A stretch of 64,000 bases of DNA from Bradyrhizobium sp. Gha (GCF_900113735.1 NZ_FOQM01000008.1:120839-184838); one strand, 5' to 3'; positions 47,535-55,587 are shown, numbered from the stretch's first letter. Numbers and translations: made by a program. Notes: a model not told the origin generated them from the sequence alone.

Positions 47535-48023
47535 GTGAACAAGCCCTTTTTCCCGAACGTCACTCTTCAGGCGTCTGACCATCGCCGGCTGGAACGGCTC
47601 GCGCAGGCCGGCGCAGATCAAGGCGACGTGGACGCGCGTTTTCTGTTGAGTGAGATCAACCGTGCGGAAGTGGTCCCTGATCGCGCAGCCAGACTGGACA
47701 GCATCGTCACCATGGGCTCGTGGGTGACGTTCTGGGTTACCTGGGCCTTCCGCCGCGAGACAAGACAACTGGTGTACCCCGAAGATTACACGTCCGAGCG
47801 AACCCAGATCCCCGTGACGTCGCCGTTGGGCGCAGCGTTGGTCGGGCTGAAGGTCGGAAGCGAAATCCCCTTCTGCACCGCGGGGGGGCGTAGCAACGTC
47901 GTCAAGGTCGAGCGTGTCAGCCGAGGTGATCCGAACGATGTTGTCAGGGTTCTGTTCAGCAATCCTGAGCTCAAGGGCAAAAAGCTCTTTGATGACGATG
48001 ATCCGGGACCATCAGCCGCTTAG
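47535..48023 (+). CDS. Rnk/GreA-C-type protein (1)
   Basis: A 162-residue protein starting at GTG 47535, with a perfect AAGGAGG ribosome site. A short N-terminal helical hairpin (SDHRRLERLAQAGADQGDVDARFLLSEINRA) is followed by a GreA/GreB C-terminal FKBP-like domain (GSWVTFWVTW...YPEDYTSERTQIPVTSPLGAALVGLKVGSEIPF). This is the layout of Rnk, regulator of nucleoside diphosphate kinase, which binds RNA polymerase. The coiled-coil tip acidic residues of GreA are absent because the hairpin is short. A second paralogue follows 16 bases downstream. Confidence 0.82.
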   Translation: MNKPFFPNVTLQASDHRRLERLAQAGADQGDVDARFLLSEINRAEVVPDRAARLDSIVTMGSWVTFWVTWAFRRETRQLVYPEDYTSERTQIPVTSPLGAALVGLKVGSEIPFCTAGGRSNVVKVERVSRGDPNDVVRVLFSNPELKGKKLFDDDDPGPSAA

Positions 48024-48039
48024 AAAAGGAGAGAAGACA

Positions 48040-48453
48040 ATGAGCAAGACCAATCGCAAACGCAAACCTGAAATCCTGTTGCCGCCCATCACAGTGATGG
48101 AGGACGAGGCGCGGCGTCTCAACGCTCTGGCCAGTTCGAGCGCGGTGCTCTTCCCGCGCGTGGCCCATTTCCTTGCACAGGAGATGGAGCGTGCAAGCGT
48201 GGTGGCGGACAATTCCGATCTGCGCGGGACAGTCCGCATGGGCTCGCAGGTCCGGTACTGCGATGACAAAACGGGTGAAGTCCGGGACGTGGTGTTGGTG
48301 TATCCGCACGAAGCGGACATAACGTTGAGCCGGGTCTCGGTTCTGACGCCGGTGGGCGCTGCGCTGATCGGCCTGTCCGTTGGCCAAGCCATCGAGTTTC
48401 AAACGCCGGGCCATAATAAGCGGTCCCTGACCGTACTAGGCGTGTCCAACTGA
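48040..48453 (+). CDS. Rnk/GreA-C-type protein (2)
   Basis: The ATG at 48040 follows AAAGGAGAG and gives 137 residues with the same architecture: a short hairpin (LPPITVMEDEARRLNALASSSA...RVAHFLAQEMERASV) and a GreA-C domain (GSQVRYCDDKTGEVRDVVLVYPHEADITLSRVSVLTPVGAALIGLSVGQAI). It is about 25 residues shorter than its upstream paralogue and agrees better with canonical Rnk. The two are cotranscribed by spacing and may act on RNA polymerase under stress (inference). Confidence 0.88.
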   Translation: MSKTNRKRKPEILLPPITVMEDEARRLNALASSSAVLFPRVAHFLAQEMERASVVADNSDLRGTVRMGSQVRYCDDKTGEVRDVVLVYPHEADITLSRVSVLTPVGAALIGLSVGQAIEFQTPGHNKRSLTVLGVSN

Positions 48454-48812
48454 AGGAGGCGTTACCATGCGCGACGTTTCAACACAGACAGGCAGCCTTG
48501 ACGGCCATCGGTCTCACCATCGGTTTGGCTGCCGTATTCTATCTTGCGGCCTTCTTCAAGGCTTGAAGATGCGACCTCTTGGGGTGGCCCTCTCGGACTA
48601 TGATCGAGCTGGGGCACCCCAACCGCGAGTTCAAGCACGTGGATCGGATCATCGAATGAACCAGCGCGACTTCACCATTGCTGCCCCCGATCTGTGCTGC
48701 CCATTTGCTGACGAGTCGATCGAATGGTGATTGTTGCCGCGCTGCATGAGTCCGGTTTTGGCCGCGGCGGACTTCCGGTCAGCACGGGACAAGGTCGCCT
48801 CCGATGCGGAGA
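48454..48812. other. 359-bp region with a frameshifted small membrane-protein gene
   Basis: An ATG at 48467 follows a strong AAGGAGG site, but its own frame (87 codons, to 48730) has no recognisable features. After a one-base shift near 48488 it would read AALTAIGLTIGLAAVFYLAAFFKA and stop at 48567, a typical single-span peptide of about 34 residues. The rest up to 48812 shows nothing convincing. Confidence 0.4.
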
Positions 48813-50372
48813 TCAATCTTGCATCTCTCCGTGCAGCTCGAACTTCGCACCATCGGTGTTTTGAAATTCGACGTTCACCTTCCCGCCATCGAAGGCAAGT
48901 GTCCAGGTCTGGATCTCGCCGTGTCCGAGAATTCGACGCTCGAGAAAAAAGGTATGCTGGTTGAGCCAGCGCCCCCTGCAGGCATTGATGCCGTACGGTG
49001 CGGGCGGACTTTTGCGAAAGGTCCCGTCAAGTCCCATCAGTCCTGCGAACCGCTGGGTGGGGCGACCCGGGCTTTCTGTGCTGGTCGTGATCACCCACGA
49101 TGAATCGGTATCGTAGAAATTCAATGAGAAGCTTTTTGCGTGCAAGGCGTTGTCTCCGAGCTGAAATGTCTTGCCCGAAATCTCCTTTGCAAGCTCGGGA
49201 ATACCTGCAATCGCAATTGGCTGCTCCGTTGCGGCCCGGCGGATAGCCGCATCGAGCAGCGCCTTCGCGATCGGGTCAGGAGGTAGCGGCTGGTCCGATT
49301 TGACGGCCATCGTGATGTCGTCGATGAACCGCGACGCTGAATAGAATTCGTCGTCTCGCAAAACCCCCGTCATAACCGCGACAATATCGAGTTTGGGAAG
49401 CACGAGGATCAGCTGCGAATGGCGGCCTCGCGCCATGTAGGCGCCTTTTTCCGGGAGCGACCACCACAGATTGGCATAATGGAAGCCGAATGAAGCTGCA
49501 ATTTTTCCCTCCTGCGCCCGCTCGACCCATGCCGATGGAATGATCTGCTTGCCCTCCCAAACGCCATTGTGAAGGTAGAGATAACCGATCCTCGCCATGT
49601 CGTGCGGGCTCAGGAATAGCCCCGCTTCGCCATCAGTAACGCCCTGCGCATCGACGCTGCCCCATTTCGCGCTGGTGATCCCAAGCGCCCCGAACAGCTC
49701 CTTCTTTGCAAAATCAAATGCGCTGAGACCCGTCGTTTTGGTGATCAGCGCCGACAGCACGTAAGGATTTCCACTGTTGTAGTAAAAGCTGCTCCCGGGG
49801 GCGCCCGACATCGGCTGGTCCAGGACGAATTTGGTGCGGTCAGGACTTTTGTACATCCGCATGATCGTCTCGTCTGGCGTATATGCCCTTTCCTGCCACG
49901 CCAGTCCCGACGTCATGTCGAGCAGGGTCTGAACCGTCATTGCGCGCTTGTTGTCGTCGACGTTCGCGACATTCTTGTCACCAAACAGATCCAGGACCGG
50001 GTGATCGACGCTGTCCAGCAACCCATGCTGGATTTCAATCGCAGTCAGAGTGCTGACCACGCTTTTTGTCACCGATCGGAGATCATGGCTAATCCCTGCG
50101 ACATAGGGCGCATAATAGGCTTCAGCAACGATCCTTCCATGTCGGATGATCATCACGCTATCTTGCTTGTAGCCGCCCACATTCTCTATCAGCCGAGCTA
50201 GCATGGCCGAGTCCATCCCTTGCTCCTCCGGGCTCGACACGATCCAGGATTTCGTCGGCCAGGGAATCTCTGGGGTGGGTTGAGCGGCAATCTCGCCGGC
50301 CAACGCAGCGGCTCCGAGGAGACAGCTGATGGCCGCCAGCAATGCTGCCGTGATCGGGGTTTTCCGACGCAT
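48813..50372 (-). CDS. Class C beta-lactamase-fold serine hydrolase (2)
   Basis: The ATG at 50372 follows AGAGAGG and gives 519 residues with a signal peptide (MRRKTPITAALLAAISCLLGAAALA); a frame extension to 50453 is unlikely. The nucleophile motif is S100-V-T-K103, and FYYNSGN supplies the YxN. A C-terminal beta domain of about 110 residues follows (GKTFQLGDNALHAKSFSLNFYDTDSSW...). Probably an exported esterase or peptide hydrolase. Confidence 0.87.
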   Translation of the reverse strand: MRRKTPITAALLAAISCLLGAAALAGEIAAQPTPEIPWPTKSWIVSSPEEQGMDSAMLARLIENVGGYKQDSVMIIRHGRIVAEAYYAPYVAGISHDLRSVTKSVVSTLTAIEIQHGLLDSVDHPVLDLFGDKNVANVDDNKRAMTVQTLLDMTSGLAWQERAYTPDETIMRMYKSPDRTKFVLDQPMSGAPGSSFYYNSGNPYVLSALITKTTGLSAFDFAKKELFGALGITSAKWGSVDAQGVTDGEAGLFLSPHDMARIGYLYLHNGVWEGKQIIPSAWVERAQEGKIAASFGFHYANLWWSLPEKGAYMARGRHSQLILVLPKLDIVAVMTGVLRDDEFYSASRFIDDITMAVKSDQPLPPDPIAKALLDAAIRRAATEQPIAIAGIPELAKEISGKTFQLGDNALHAKSFSLNFYDTDSSWVITTSTESPGRPTQRFAGLMGLDGTFRKSPPAPYGINACRGRWLNQHTFFLERRILGHGEIQTWTLAFDGGKVNVEFQNTDGAKFELHGEMQD

Positions 50373-50764
50373 AGTGCCTCTCTTTCGGCCTTGGTGGGTA
50401 AGAAGCTTGGGTGCCGTGCGGGTGAAACCGAGTATGACCGCAACCCGTGACAAATTCCACCCGTTTCGGTTGCAGAGTTTTCGCCGAGCGGGGACCGCGT
50501 TTTCCGCCGTCGTCCAACGCCTTCGGCACGGCGGAGGGCCAGGCGATGCCGTTTAATGGCCCGCTGCTGACTTCACGCGAACCACCGCAGCGTCCGCTCC
50601 GGCGTCGGTGAGCGCTCCTCCTGCGGGCATTCGTTTGGAATACACCTAACAGGAAGATGACGACAATTTGTGCGGCGATGCTGTGAATTGCTTCACAGCG
50701 GTTTCCTTGACGATGCCTAAAATGACGCGGCGCAATGAAGCGCTAATCGAATGGGGATTTGGTC
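50373..50764. other. 392-bp intergenic region upstream of a small-protein pair
   Basis: No gene recognised. It separates the minus-strand hydrolase from the plus-strand small-protein pair and must hold promoters for both. Near its right end lies the palindrome CTGTGAATTGCTTCACAG at 50681-50698, annotated separately. Confidence 0.5.
50681..50698. promoter_or_regulatory. Palindrome upstream of the small membrane-protein pair
   Basis: CTGTGAA-TTGC-TTCACAG is a perfect 7-bp inverted repeat with a four-base centre, 67 bases before the first small gene. It looks like a dimeric regulator site of CRP-type spacing, although it does not match the FNR/FixK core. Which regulator would bind is not known. 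Confidence 0.4.
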
Positions 50765-50929
50765 ATGACGATTTCACACACCATGCCGTCTTCTGTTCGC
50801 AGCTATGACGGCTTGATTACACTTGGCTACATCGCGTTCGCTGTAACGCTGCTCGCCGCAATCTACTTCGCATCCGGAGGTCCAAGCTTCACGGAGTCTG
50901 ATCTGTCAACTATGGCGATGATGCCGTGA
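50765..50929 (+). CDS. Small membrane protein of 54 residues
   Basis: The ATG at 50765 is preceded by GGGGATTTGGTC, a weak but plausible ribosome site. The product has one hydrophobic segment (LITLGYIAFAVTLLAAIYFA, about residues 17-36) with a short Met-rich tail (STMAMMP). Its stop overlaps the GTG start of a second tiny membrane-protein gene (GTGA). Function unknown; the gene pair has its own terminator. Confidence 0.55.
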   Translation: MTISHTMPSSVRSYDGLITLGYIAFAVTLLAAIYFASGGPSFTESDLSTMAMMP

Positions 50930-51051
50930 AGCGTTTGGCGGTGCGGACTTTCTTCAGCGCGCTTGTCTTGGCCGTCGTTATTTGGGCGCTAGTTGGGCCG
51001 CCAGAAGCGGACGCTACGAGCGTGCTTCCGGTCATTGCAAGATCTCGCTGA
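50926..51051 (+). CDS. Small membrane protein of 41 residues, coupled to the previous gene
   Basis: GTG 50926 overlaps the stop of the 54-residue gene by four bases. The product has a basic start (MKRLAVRTFF), one hydrophobic helix (SALVLAVVIWALVG) and a short polar tail. It ends 12 bases before a strong terminator hairpin, which supports a genuine two-gene transcript. No family recognised. Confidence 0.5.
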   Translation: MKRLAVRTFFSALVLAVVIWALVGPPEADATSVLPVIARSR

Positions 51052-51062
51052 GCACAAGTGAA

Positions 51063-51091
51063 AGAGGCCGCCCAACTGAGGCGGCCTTTTA
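51063..51091 (+). terminator. Terminator of the small-protein pair
   Basis: AGGCCGCC and GGCGGCCT form an 8-bp G/C stem around CAACTGA, followed by TTTT. Confidence 0.8.
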
Positions 51092-51431
51092 GGTCTGGGT
51101 TTCGCTAATGATGATGGTGTCGACCCTTCGGCACGGAAAACATCGAAAAGCGTATATGGCTGGCAGGTTTGCAATCTTAGGAAGTGTTGCGAGATAATCC
51201 ATAGGACGCCTGCACTCCTTGCAAAGTAGCGTGGGTGGATCGTCCCGCGTCATCGCCGGCAGAGTAGTTTTCCATCATGCCGGCTGCACCTCCGGTCGAA
51301 TACTGAAGACTATCGGAAATCGGCAGGCCGTCCGACGCTGTGGCCTCTTGACCACGCCTCCCAATATTCCACTCACTGCCGTTGCCTCCGACACCAGACT
51401 CTGGCTTGTTGTTGGAGGCCGGAATGCTTCT
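51092..51431. other. 340-bp region without a convincing gene
   Basis: A minus-strand frame (51177-51449) and the N-terminal part of a plus-strand frame (from 51219) cover it; neither has a ribosome site or family likeness. I see no repeats or regulatory motif that I can name. Confidence 0.4.
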
Positions 51432-51671
51432 ATGGAGACGAGCGTGCACGGCGAAGCGGGATGCCTAAGTTGCTGCCAACCTAGAGTGCTGAGGGCAGTT
51501 TTTTCCGTGGCTGAAGGCGTTGAGCTAAAGCTTTATGAATGTGCAGGCTGCGCTAGCAGCATGTCGCTGATCACTAAGGTATCTGCTCCCAAGCGCAGGA
51601 AAATGCGGTTTACGACCATCGACGCCGCGTTGGAGGCCGCCGGTTTGGGAGCGCGCAGATCAAGGCTCTAG
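51432..51671 (+). CDS. Small Cys-pair protein, possibly zinc-binding
   Basis: Starting at ATG 51432 (TTGGAGG lies about 17 bases upstream) this is a 79-residue protein with CLSC (followed by another Cys) and CAGC pairs about 30 residues apart (GCLSCCQPRVLRAVFSVAEGVELKLYECAGCASSM). The paired cysteines suggest a small zinc ribbon. The basic C-terminal part (APKRRKMRF...GARRSRL) could contact nucleic acid. Similar short proteins occur in Bradyrhizobium without assigned role. Confidence 0.5.
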   Translation: METSVHGEAGCLSCCQPRVLRAVFSVAEGVELKLYECAGCASSMSLITKVSAPKRRKMRFTTIDAALEAAGLGARRSRL

Positions 51672-51980
51672 AGTAAGCCCCCCTGGATGCGCACGCCAAC
51701 TTCTTTCGGCGTTGCTTCAAGATGTCGAGCTGTTGGCGGGACCGGTTGAGGATGGCCGTTCGCGTGCTCCTCGAATGCCACCCGCAGTCGAATATTCCTG
51801 CTGGCGTCACGCGCTGGTCCGGGGCGCGATCGTTGCAAACGCGGGGTGACACAGGTCGATTGCATGAGCATGGGCCGTACCCGCCACATAATTGGCGACG
51901 CTTGAGGCTACTTTGTACCCGAAGGCCATCAGGCTCGATGTCCACCAAAACCTCGCCGCTGCGCGTGCCGGCGCGCCGCC
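51672..51980. other. 309-bp region without a recognised gene
   Basis: Overlapping frames exist on both strands but none gives a coherent protein. On the minus strand two frames, each with short coding-like stretches (GEVLVDIEPDGLRV and LRVAFEEHANGH), alternate, which might be a decayed gene; I could not name the family. Confidence 0.35.
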
Positions 51981-53024
51981 TCAGGCCGCGCGCTGGCTGC
52001 GTCGCGAGGAGAGATCCGGACAAAGAACGAGCTTGCCCTCAAGACCGCCAGCCTCGAGACGACGGTGAGCATCGGCGACCGCCTCGAACGAGATCCGCTC
52101 GGCGATCCGCGGCCGGATGCCGCCAGTCGCCAGAAGCCCGAACAGTTGCTCCAGGTCCTCCCTGAACCAGGCGGGATGTCGCGCCCGCATGGCATTTACA
52201 GAATAAAAGCGGGCCCGCTTGCCGCCCGGCAACAGTCTCCACAAATAGAGGCGCGCGATCTCCATCAAAATTGGCAGCATTCGACGCTGTGCCCGTACGC
52301 TCGCCGAAAAGCCGATGGCACAGAGCAGGCCACCCGGTTTGAGCGACGCGTATGAGCGGCGGTAGCCGTCTTCGCCAACGCCGTCGACAATGACGTCGAA
52401 CCCACCCGGCACAATCCGCGTGAAGTCCTCATGCTGGTAGTCGATTGCCGTTGCCCCGAGGTCTTGCACGAGCGTCATGTGCTCGCGGCGTACAGTGCCC
52501 CACAGCTCGACGCCGGCCAGTCTTCCAAGCACGAGCAGGGCCTGGCCGACCGCGCCGGCGGCCCCGTGCACGAGCACACGTTGGCCCCGCCGGACCTTGG
52601 CCACGCGGTGCAGAAGCTGGTGCGCAGTCGTCCAGCTCAGGATCAGCGCAGCCGCTTCAGCCGCGTCCACATCCACCGGCACGCGGGCCACGTCGCTCGC
52701 CCGAAGCGTACGATAGTCGGCATTTGATCCGACCACCGTCATGTCGGCCACGCGATCTCCGATCTGAAAGTCGTGTACGCCTTCGCCGAGTTGATCGATT
52801 GCTCCCACCACGTCGTAGCCCATTACGAACGGCGGCTGGAGGCGCATCGTTTGCGGATATAGATGACGCCTGATCAACACCTCGGTGTAGTTAAGACTCG
52901 ACGCGAGTACGCGAACGCGCACCTCGCCTGGACCGGCGGTTGGCAGAGGAGCGTCCACCACCTCTAATCTCCCGGGATCACCGAAGCGGCTGACCTGAAC
53001 AACTCGGTTGCGCTGCTCCACCAC
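51981..53024 (-). CDS. Zinc-type alcohol dehydrogenase-like / quinone oxidoreductase (MDR family)
   Basis: A 347-residue medium-chain dehydrogenase/reductase of the quinone-oxidoreductase branch. GroES-like N-terminal half: GEVRVRVLASSLNYTEVLIRRHLY and PFVMGYDVVGAIDQLGEGV; the zinc-binding histidine of true alcohol dehydrogenases is absent. NADPH-binding motif is VLVHGAAGAVGQALLVLG. The substrate is unknown, probably a quinone or enone. A perfect FNR/FixK-type palindrome lies 70 bases upstream of its start. Confidence 0.9.
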   Translation of the reverse strand: MVEQRNRVVQVSRFGDPGRLEVVDAPLPTAGPGEVRVRVLASSLNYTEVLIRRHLYPQTMRLQPPFVMGYDVVGAIDQLGEGVHDFQIGDRVADMTVVGSNADYRTLRASDVARVPVDVDAAEAAALILSWTTAHQLLHRVAKVRRGQRVLVHGAAGAVGQALLVLGRLAGVELWGTVRREHMTLVQDLGATAIDYQHEDFTRIVPGGFDVIVDGVGEDGYRRSYASLKPGGLLCAIGFSASVRAQRRMLPILMEIARLYLWRLLPGGKRARFYSVNAMRARHPAWFREDLEQLFGLLATGGIRPRIAERISFEAVADAHRRLEAGGLEGKLVLCPDLSSRRSQRAA

Positions 53025-53093
53025 GACCGATCTCCATGCATACCGACATCCAGCGCGGAACGGTCAGGCTGCCGCCGGACAGCATCAATGGAA

Positions 53094-53107
53094 TTGATCC
53101 AGATCAA
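53094..53107. promoter_or_regulatory. FNR/FixK-type box (1)
   Basis: TTGATC-CA-GATCAA is a perfect palindrome and matches the TTGAT-N4-ATCAA consensus of FNR/FixK regulators. It lies between the divergent quinone-oxidoreductase-like gene (start 53024) and a small ABM-type gene (start 53194). A class II promoter on the plus strand would put the transcription start near 53142. Confidence 0.65.
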
Positions 53108-53193
53108 GCTCGAGGCGGCCCTCTTTGCAATTCTCCTCTGGCCAAATGACCAATCCGGTTGCTTGGCGCGATCATTGCTCATCGGAGGGAAAA

Positions 53194-53505
53194 ATGCCTG
53201 CAGTCATTATGCAGTTCGTTTCGCATCCAAGGCCCGGTAGTGATCTTGCAACCATCCTGCAGCTGGCAAAGGACGGCGCGTCGCTTTGGAAGAAACACGG
53301 GGCCGATGTCAGCTATTGGTCCGTGATCGGCGGCGAGATCGGAAACTATGCCTTCGTCGCTCGCTTCGATAGTGTAGAGGCTTATGGGCGTAGCTTGGCA
53401 TCACTGGGTGCCGATCCGGCCTTCGCTGAATTTCAAGCCAAGCGGCTGAAGGCCGGGCAATCGGATTGGGTGCGCTCCAATGTTGCCATCCAAGTCGATC
53501 TTTGA
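53194..53505 (+). CDS. Small alpha/beta-barrel-type protein (ABM-like)
   Basis: The ATG at 53194 follows GGAGGG and gives 103 residues. The predicted pattern of strand-helix-strand (MPAVIMQFVSHPRPG, then LQLAKDGASLWKKHGADVSYWSVIGGEIGNYAFVARFDSVEAYGRSL) fits a dimeric ferredoxin-like barrel as in NIPSNAP/ABM families. Catalytic function cannot be deduced. It has an FNR/FixK-type box 87 bases upstream. Confidence 0.65.
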   Translation: MPAVIMQFVSHPRPGSDLATILQLAKDGASLWKKHGADVSYWSVIGGEIGNYAFVARFDSVEAYGRSLASLGADPAFAEFQAKRLKAGQSDWVRSNVAIQVDL

Positions 53506-53676
53506 CGGAGCGCCTTCTCGCCCAAATGCGAGACCGCCCCTCGGATCACTCTGAGACATGGCGTGCTCCTAGACTTGAGCGCCCCTTGCCAGCTCTCGCA
53601 CTGGCGGGGCCGGAGCACGGCCGGACCATTCCATTGGCCGAAGTCTCGCCACGTCAGCAAACCCGGATGAGGTTTC

Positions 53677-55071
53677 TCATTCCTCATCCAAGCCGAAATC
53701 AAAGGTTTGCGCTGCCGCTCCCTTGCGCACAGCGGAAAATGGATCGAGCGGTAGTGTCAACGCAACCGATGAAGAGTTCAGATCGGTAAGCTCAAGCTTT
53801 AACGACTTGCCGGATTCGAGTTCCGCTATCAGGCTCGGCTTCACGGCGTCAGCCGCGATACAGATGTTGGTGAGGCACCACGTGAAGGGGATTTGAGTTT
53901 GCTGCCCCTGATCTATTGATACCTTGACTCCTTGTTGCAGGTTCGCTCCTTGAGGCACGAACAGTTGCAGGCGTGCCGGACCGTCGGCGCGTTGAATCAG
54001 ATCGACCCGAGCCACCAGCTGATCGAGATCGTCAGTTCCGCTAGACGTCATCCGACAGATCGACGTTCCATCCGATGAATTAAAGCAAAGCTTTCGCCAT
54101 TCAGAGTATTGAATCGTCTGGGGGAGACGCAGTCTCGGTGGCTTGACCTGAACTTCCTCAGAGTAGTCGCCGCTCACTTGTTGTTTAGCGTCGCTGGTGG
54201 CCGCATGCTTGTCGAGGAACTGGCTCGCCAACGGAGACCAGATCGACACCGCGTCGGGAGAATCAATTAAGAAATGGCCATCGCTTCCGAATGGCGGCAG
54301 CATGCGATACTCCGCATTTCCCCCGTTGGCGACGAAAGCGTCATGCATCCGCTTTGTCAGTTCCGGCCCAAAGTAGCTGTCGTTCTCCGAATATATCCAT
54401 AGCATCGGTACGCGTGCGGTCCGACCGAACTCGCCTGTAGCTGCGACAAGCTTGTCGGGTGCACAGTTATTGTTGGGCTTACCGTCTACCCTGCCTCCGC
54501 GTCCCGCTGCGAAAGTGATGACGGCCTGAACTGATGATGGATTGAGGCTCGCGAGAGCTATTGATCCCCATCCGCCGCCCGACTGACCCACGACGACGAC
54601 CTTGCCGGGTTGAACGATCTTCTTCTTGCTCATGTAGTCGATCACCCACTCGTTCAGAGTGGCGATAGCAAGACCGGGTCCGCGAAAGTTCGGGTTATCG
54701 CAACTGCCGACATGTCCAAACACCGATCCGTAGATTCCTTGATCTTTGACATCAAGGCTGCTCGCTCCGTATCTCACTGGAGAAATAACAATATTGCCTC
54801 GTTTCGCGAACCACTGTGCGGCCGCGCGGAATTCTATCGTCGGAAACATGGAGCGTTCTTGGGCACCCAAGGATATTCCGTGGTTCATAATTACGAGAGG
54901 AAACGGTCCTTCGCCGACCGGCCTGATCACGTAGGCAAGCACCGGCAATGGAAAGGGAAGCGCCCAGAGTTCCTCTTCAATCCTTGGCGATGCAGCAGCG
55001 TCTTCCGCAGCGGCCGGGGCGGTCGGCAGCCACGCCAGCAAGATCAGGGGAATGAGAAGGCACTTTAGCAT
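53677..55071 (-). CDS. Exported alpha/beta hydrolase fused to an IalB-type domain
   Basis: The ATG at 55071 follows GGAGCAGGG and gives 464 residues with a signal peptide (MLKCLLIPLILLAWLPTAPAAA). Residues about 25-290 form an alpha/beta hydrolase of the dienelactone-hydrolase/PET-hydrolase-like group: nucleophile GQSGGG (Ser164), acid in YSENDSYF (Asp231) and His266 in DGHFLID. Residues about 322-448 resemble invasion-associated locus B (IalB): WRKLCF, SICRM, WCLTNICIA with four cysteines (329, 339, 399, 404) and ALTLPLDPFSAV. IalB proteins are normally stand-alone periplasmic proteins of about 180 residues, so the fusion is unusual. A FixK/FNR-like box lies 84 bases upstream. Confidence 0.8.
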   Translation of the reverse strand: MLKCLLIPLILLAWLPTAPAAAEDAAASPRIEEELWALPFPLPVLAYVIRPVGEGPFPLVIMNHGISLGAQERSMFPTIEFRAAAQWFAKRGNIVISPVRYGASSLDVKDQGIYGSVFGHVGSCDNPNFRGPGLAIATLNEWVIDYMSKKKIVQPGKVVVVGQSGGGWGSIALASLNPSSVQAVITFAAGRGGRVDGKPNNNCAPDKLVAATGEFGRTARVPMLWIYSENDSYFGPELTKRMHDAFVANGGNAEYRMLPPFGSDGHFLIDSPDAVSIWSPLASQFLDKHAATSDAKQQVSGDYSEEVQVKPPRLRLPQTIQYSEWRKLCFNSSDGTSICRMTSSGTDDLDQLVARVDLIQRADGPARLQLFVPQGANLQQGVKVSIDQGQQTQIPFTWCLTNICIAADAVKPSLIAELESGKSLKLELTDLNSSSVALTLPLDPFSAVRKGAAAQTFDFGLDEE

Positions 55072-55154
55072 ATCCCTGCTCCATGATCGGAGAGATTGCC
55101 CAAGCGGACATGAGGCGCGGATTGACCATTCGGTGCCAAGTCCACCCAAGTCCT

Positions 55155-55168
55155 TTGACTTAGATCAA
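55155..55168. promoter_or_regulatory. FNR/FixK-type box (2)
   Basis: TTGA-CTTAGA-TCAA matches the core TTGA-N6-TCAA. It lies between the IalB-fusion hydrolase (start 55071, minus strand) and the truncated VOC gene (start 55324, plus strand). Orientation cannot be decided because the site is symmetric. Confidence 0.55.
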
Positions 55169-55323
55169 AGCCGGAGACCATCCACGCAAGGACGCGTCCA
55201 CCCCGGCTTTTCAATGCGCTCCAAATCCTTCGGCATGAACCGGATGATCAGCACGGCGATCACGAACTTCGGCTTGACGAGGAACGACGGGCCTAACCAT
55301 ATTGAACGCAGAAGGAGAGACTG

Positions 55324-55587
55324 ATGCTCGGGAAAGCGAAGGTGGCTGCCCGTCTTCCAGCGAAGGACCTGGATCGGGCACGGAGGTTCTATTCCGAAAA
55401 ACTCGGCCTTGACCCGGTCGAACAGCGCCAAGGTGGACTGCGCTACGTCTGCGCAGCGGGCGAGTTTGCGATATTCATCTCGGCCGGAGCGCAACCCACC
55501 ACGCACACGCACGGCAGAAAAACAATGGTTGTGCCATGGACGTCTATAAGGTTCGCGAGGCGAAGCCCGAAGAGCAACGTGAGCTAA
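55324..55587 (+). pseudogene. 3'-truncated VOC/glyoxalase-like gene
   Basis: The ATG at 55324 follows AGAAGGAGAG. The first 60 residues read as the N-terminal half of a VOC-fold protein (KVAARLPAKDLDRARRFYSEKLGLDPVEQRQGGLRYVCAAGEFAIFISAGA). Likeness then stops, and the frame runs 48 bases into the following GNAT gene before a stop at 55587. A complete relative has about 125 residues, so the second metal-binding half is lost, presumably through a deletion that joined it to the acetyltransferase gene. Confidence 0.7.

Noticed and set aside
51177..51449. 90-codon minus-strand frame
   Set aside because: No ribosome site, overlaps the better-supported Cys-pair protein start, and has no family pattern.
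55215..55323. 36-codon frame before the VOC remnant
   Set aside because: Ends at the VOC start region, with no ribosome site and no likeness.
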